A stretch of DNA of 35,777 nt, from NCBI GenBank assembly GCA_013365365.1, contig JABVXU010000545.1, forward strand, positions 1 through 35,777, written 5' to 3'. The position numbers and the translations under genes are program-made. The stretch is from Cruorifilaria tuberocauda. Lineage: Eukaryota > Nematoda > Chromadorea > Rhabditida > Onchocercidae. The notes beneath the pieces were generated by a model. That model did no database searches. It saw nothing but the letters and a program-made list of their open reading frames with translations, and was not told the origin of the DNA. Shown here piece by piece: positions 35,457-35,777 of the stretch (position 1 is its first letter; every line of letters starts with the position of its first letter).

Positions 35457-35739
35457 CTGACAAGATAAAGTGATCATGCATTTCTTGATGGAAAATGGAA
35501 ACTAAAACCAGTAAGAGACAGTTTTTCAATTAGCTTTTTTACTTGAGTGAAAAAAAAAAAAGTGGAACAAAATTAAACAGGAAATAGGTTTGTTTTAAAC
35601 GTAGTAAATTAACTAAATTAATGAGTACTTCTTGTTTGATTGAAAAATTTTTTTTCTTTTACAAATTTAATTTCATGATAGGAAAAAAAAAAGAATTGAG
35701 AATGCAGCTTAAATCTTATTCGAAATAATCTATCTAGCT

Positions 35740-35742
<3 letters not shown>

Positions 35743-35777
<35 letters not shown>
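35743..35777. repeat. (CT)n microsatellite at window edge
   Basis: A CT tract that runs off the end of the window. Confidence 0.9.

Larger units (their letters stand above)
30888..35777. other. AT-rich upstream DNA of the PTB gene
   Basis: Nearly 5 kb with no recognisable gene on either strand. It contains microsatellites and one isolated GC-rich block at 33292-33345. The short open frames here are Ile/Lys/Phe-rich or repeat-derived. Confidence 0.6.

Overview
The window is nuclear DNA of a nematode, most likely a filarial (clade III) species. The evidence is a very AT-rich background, small exons (26-332 nt) split by introns of roughly 100 bp to over 2 kb, TTTCAG-type 3' splice sites, a candidate spliced-leader acceptor just before an initiator ATG, and proteins that read clearly as animal orthologues. 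The species call is inference. There are no operons, CRISPR arrays or bacterial features.

Layout. 1-6586: non-coding DNA upstream of, or a long intron inside, a CREB gene; it holds a perfect cAMP-response element, a nearby GC box and microsatellites. 6588-9318 (+): six exons of a CREB-family bZIP factor (crh-1 type) whose first visible exon starts inside the kinase-inducible domain, so the 5' end is probably outside the window. 9319-12443: intergenic. 12454-21004 (+): a complete 20-exon gene for the AP-1/AP-2 beta-adaptin (apb-1 type), 994 codons. 21005-22674: tail-to-tail intergenic. 22675-30887 (-): a 10-exon gene, 636 codons, for a PTB/PID-domain protein with Gly-rich, Pro-rich and poly-Gln/Asn tail regions; its 26-nt first exon is my proposal. 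30888-35777: AT-rich upstream DNA with microsatellites and one isolated GC-rich block.

The three genes are unrelated in function: a cAMP/Ca2+-responsive transcription factor, a clathrin adaptor subunit and a presumed phosphotyrosine- or NPxY-type adaptor. CREB and beta-adaptin are on the same strand but about 3.1 kb apart, too far for a typical nematode operon. Splice phases are consistent through every junction in all three models; the first exon of the PTB gene and one CREB donor are the least certain points. No clearly new system was found. The best leads are the split KID, the upstream CRE, an AACCGG cluster in an adaptin intron, the strong +3 T bias of the 5' splice sites, the PTB gene itself, and several unexplained coding-like islands in introns and intergenic DNA.
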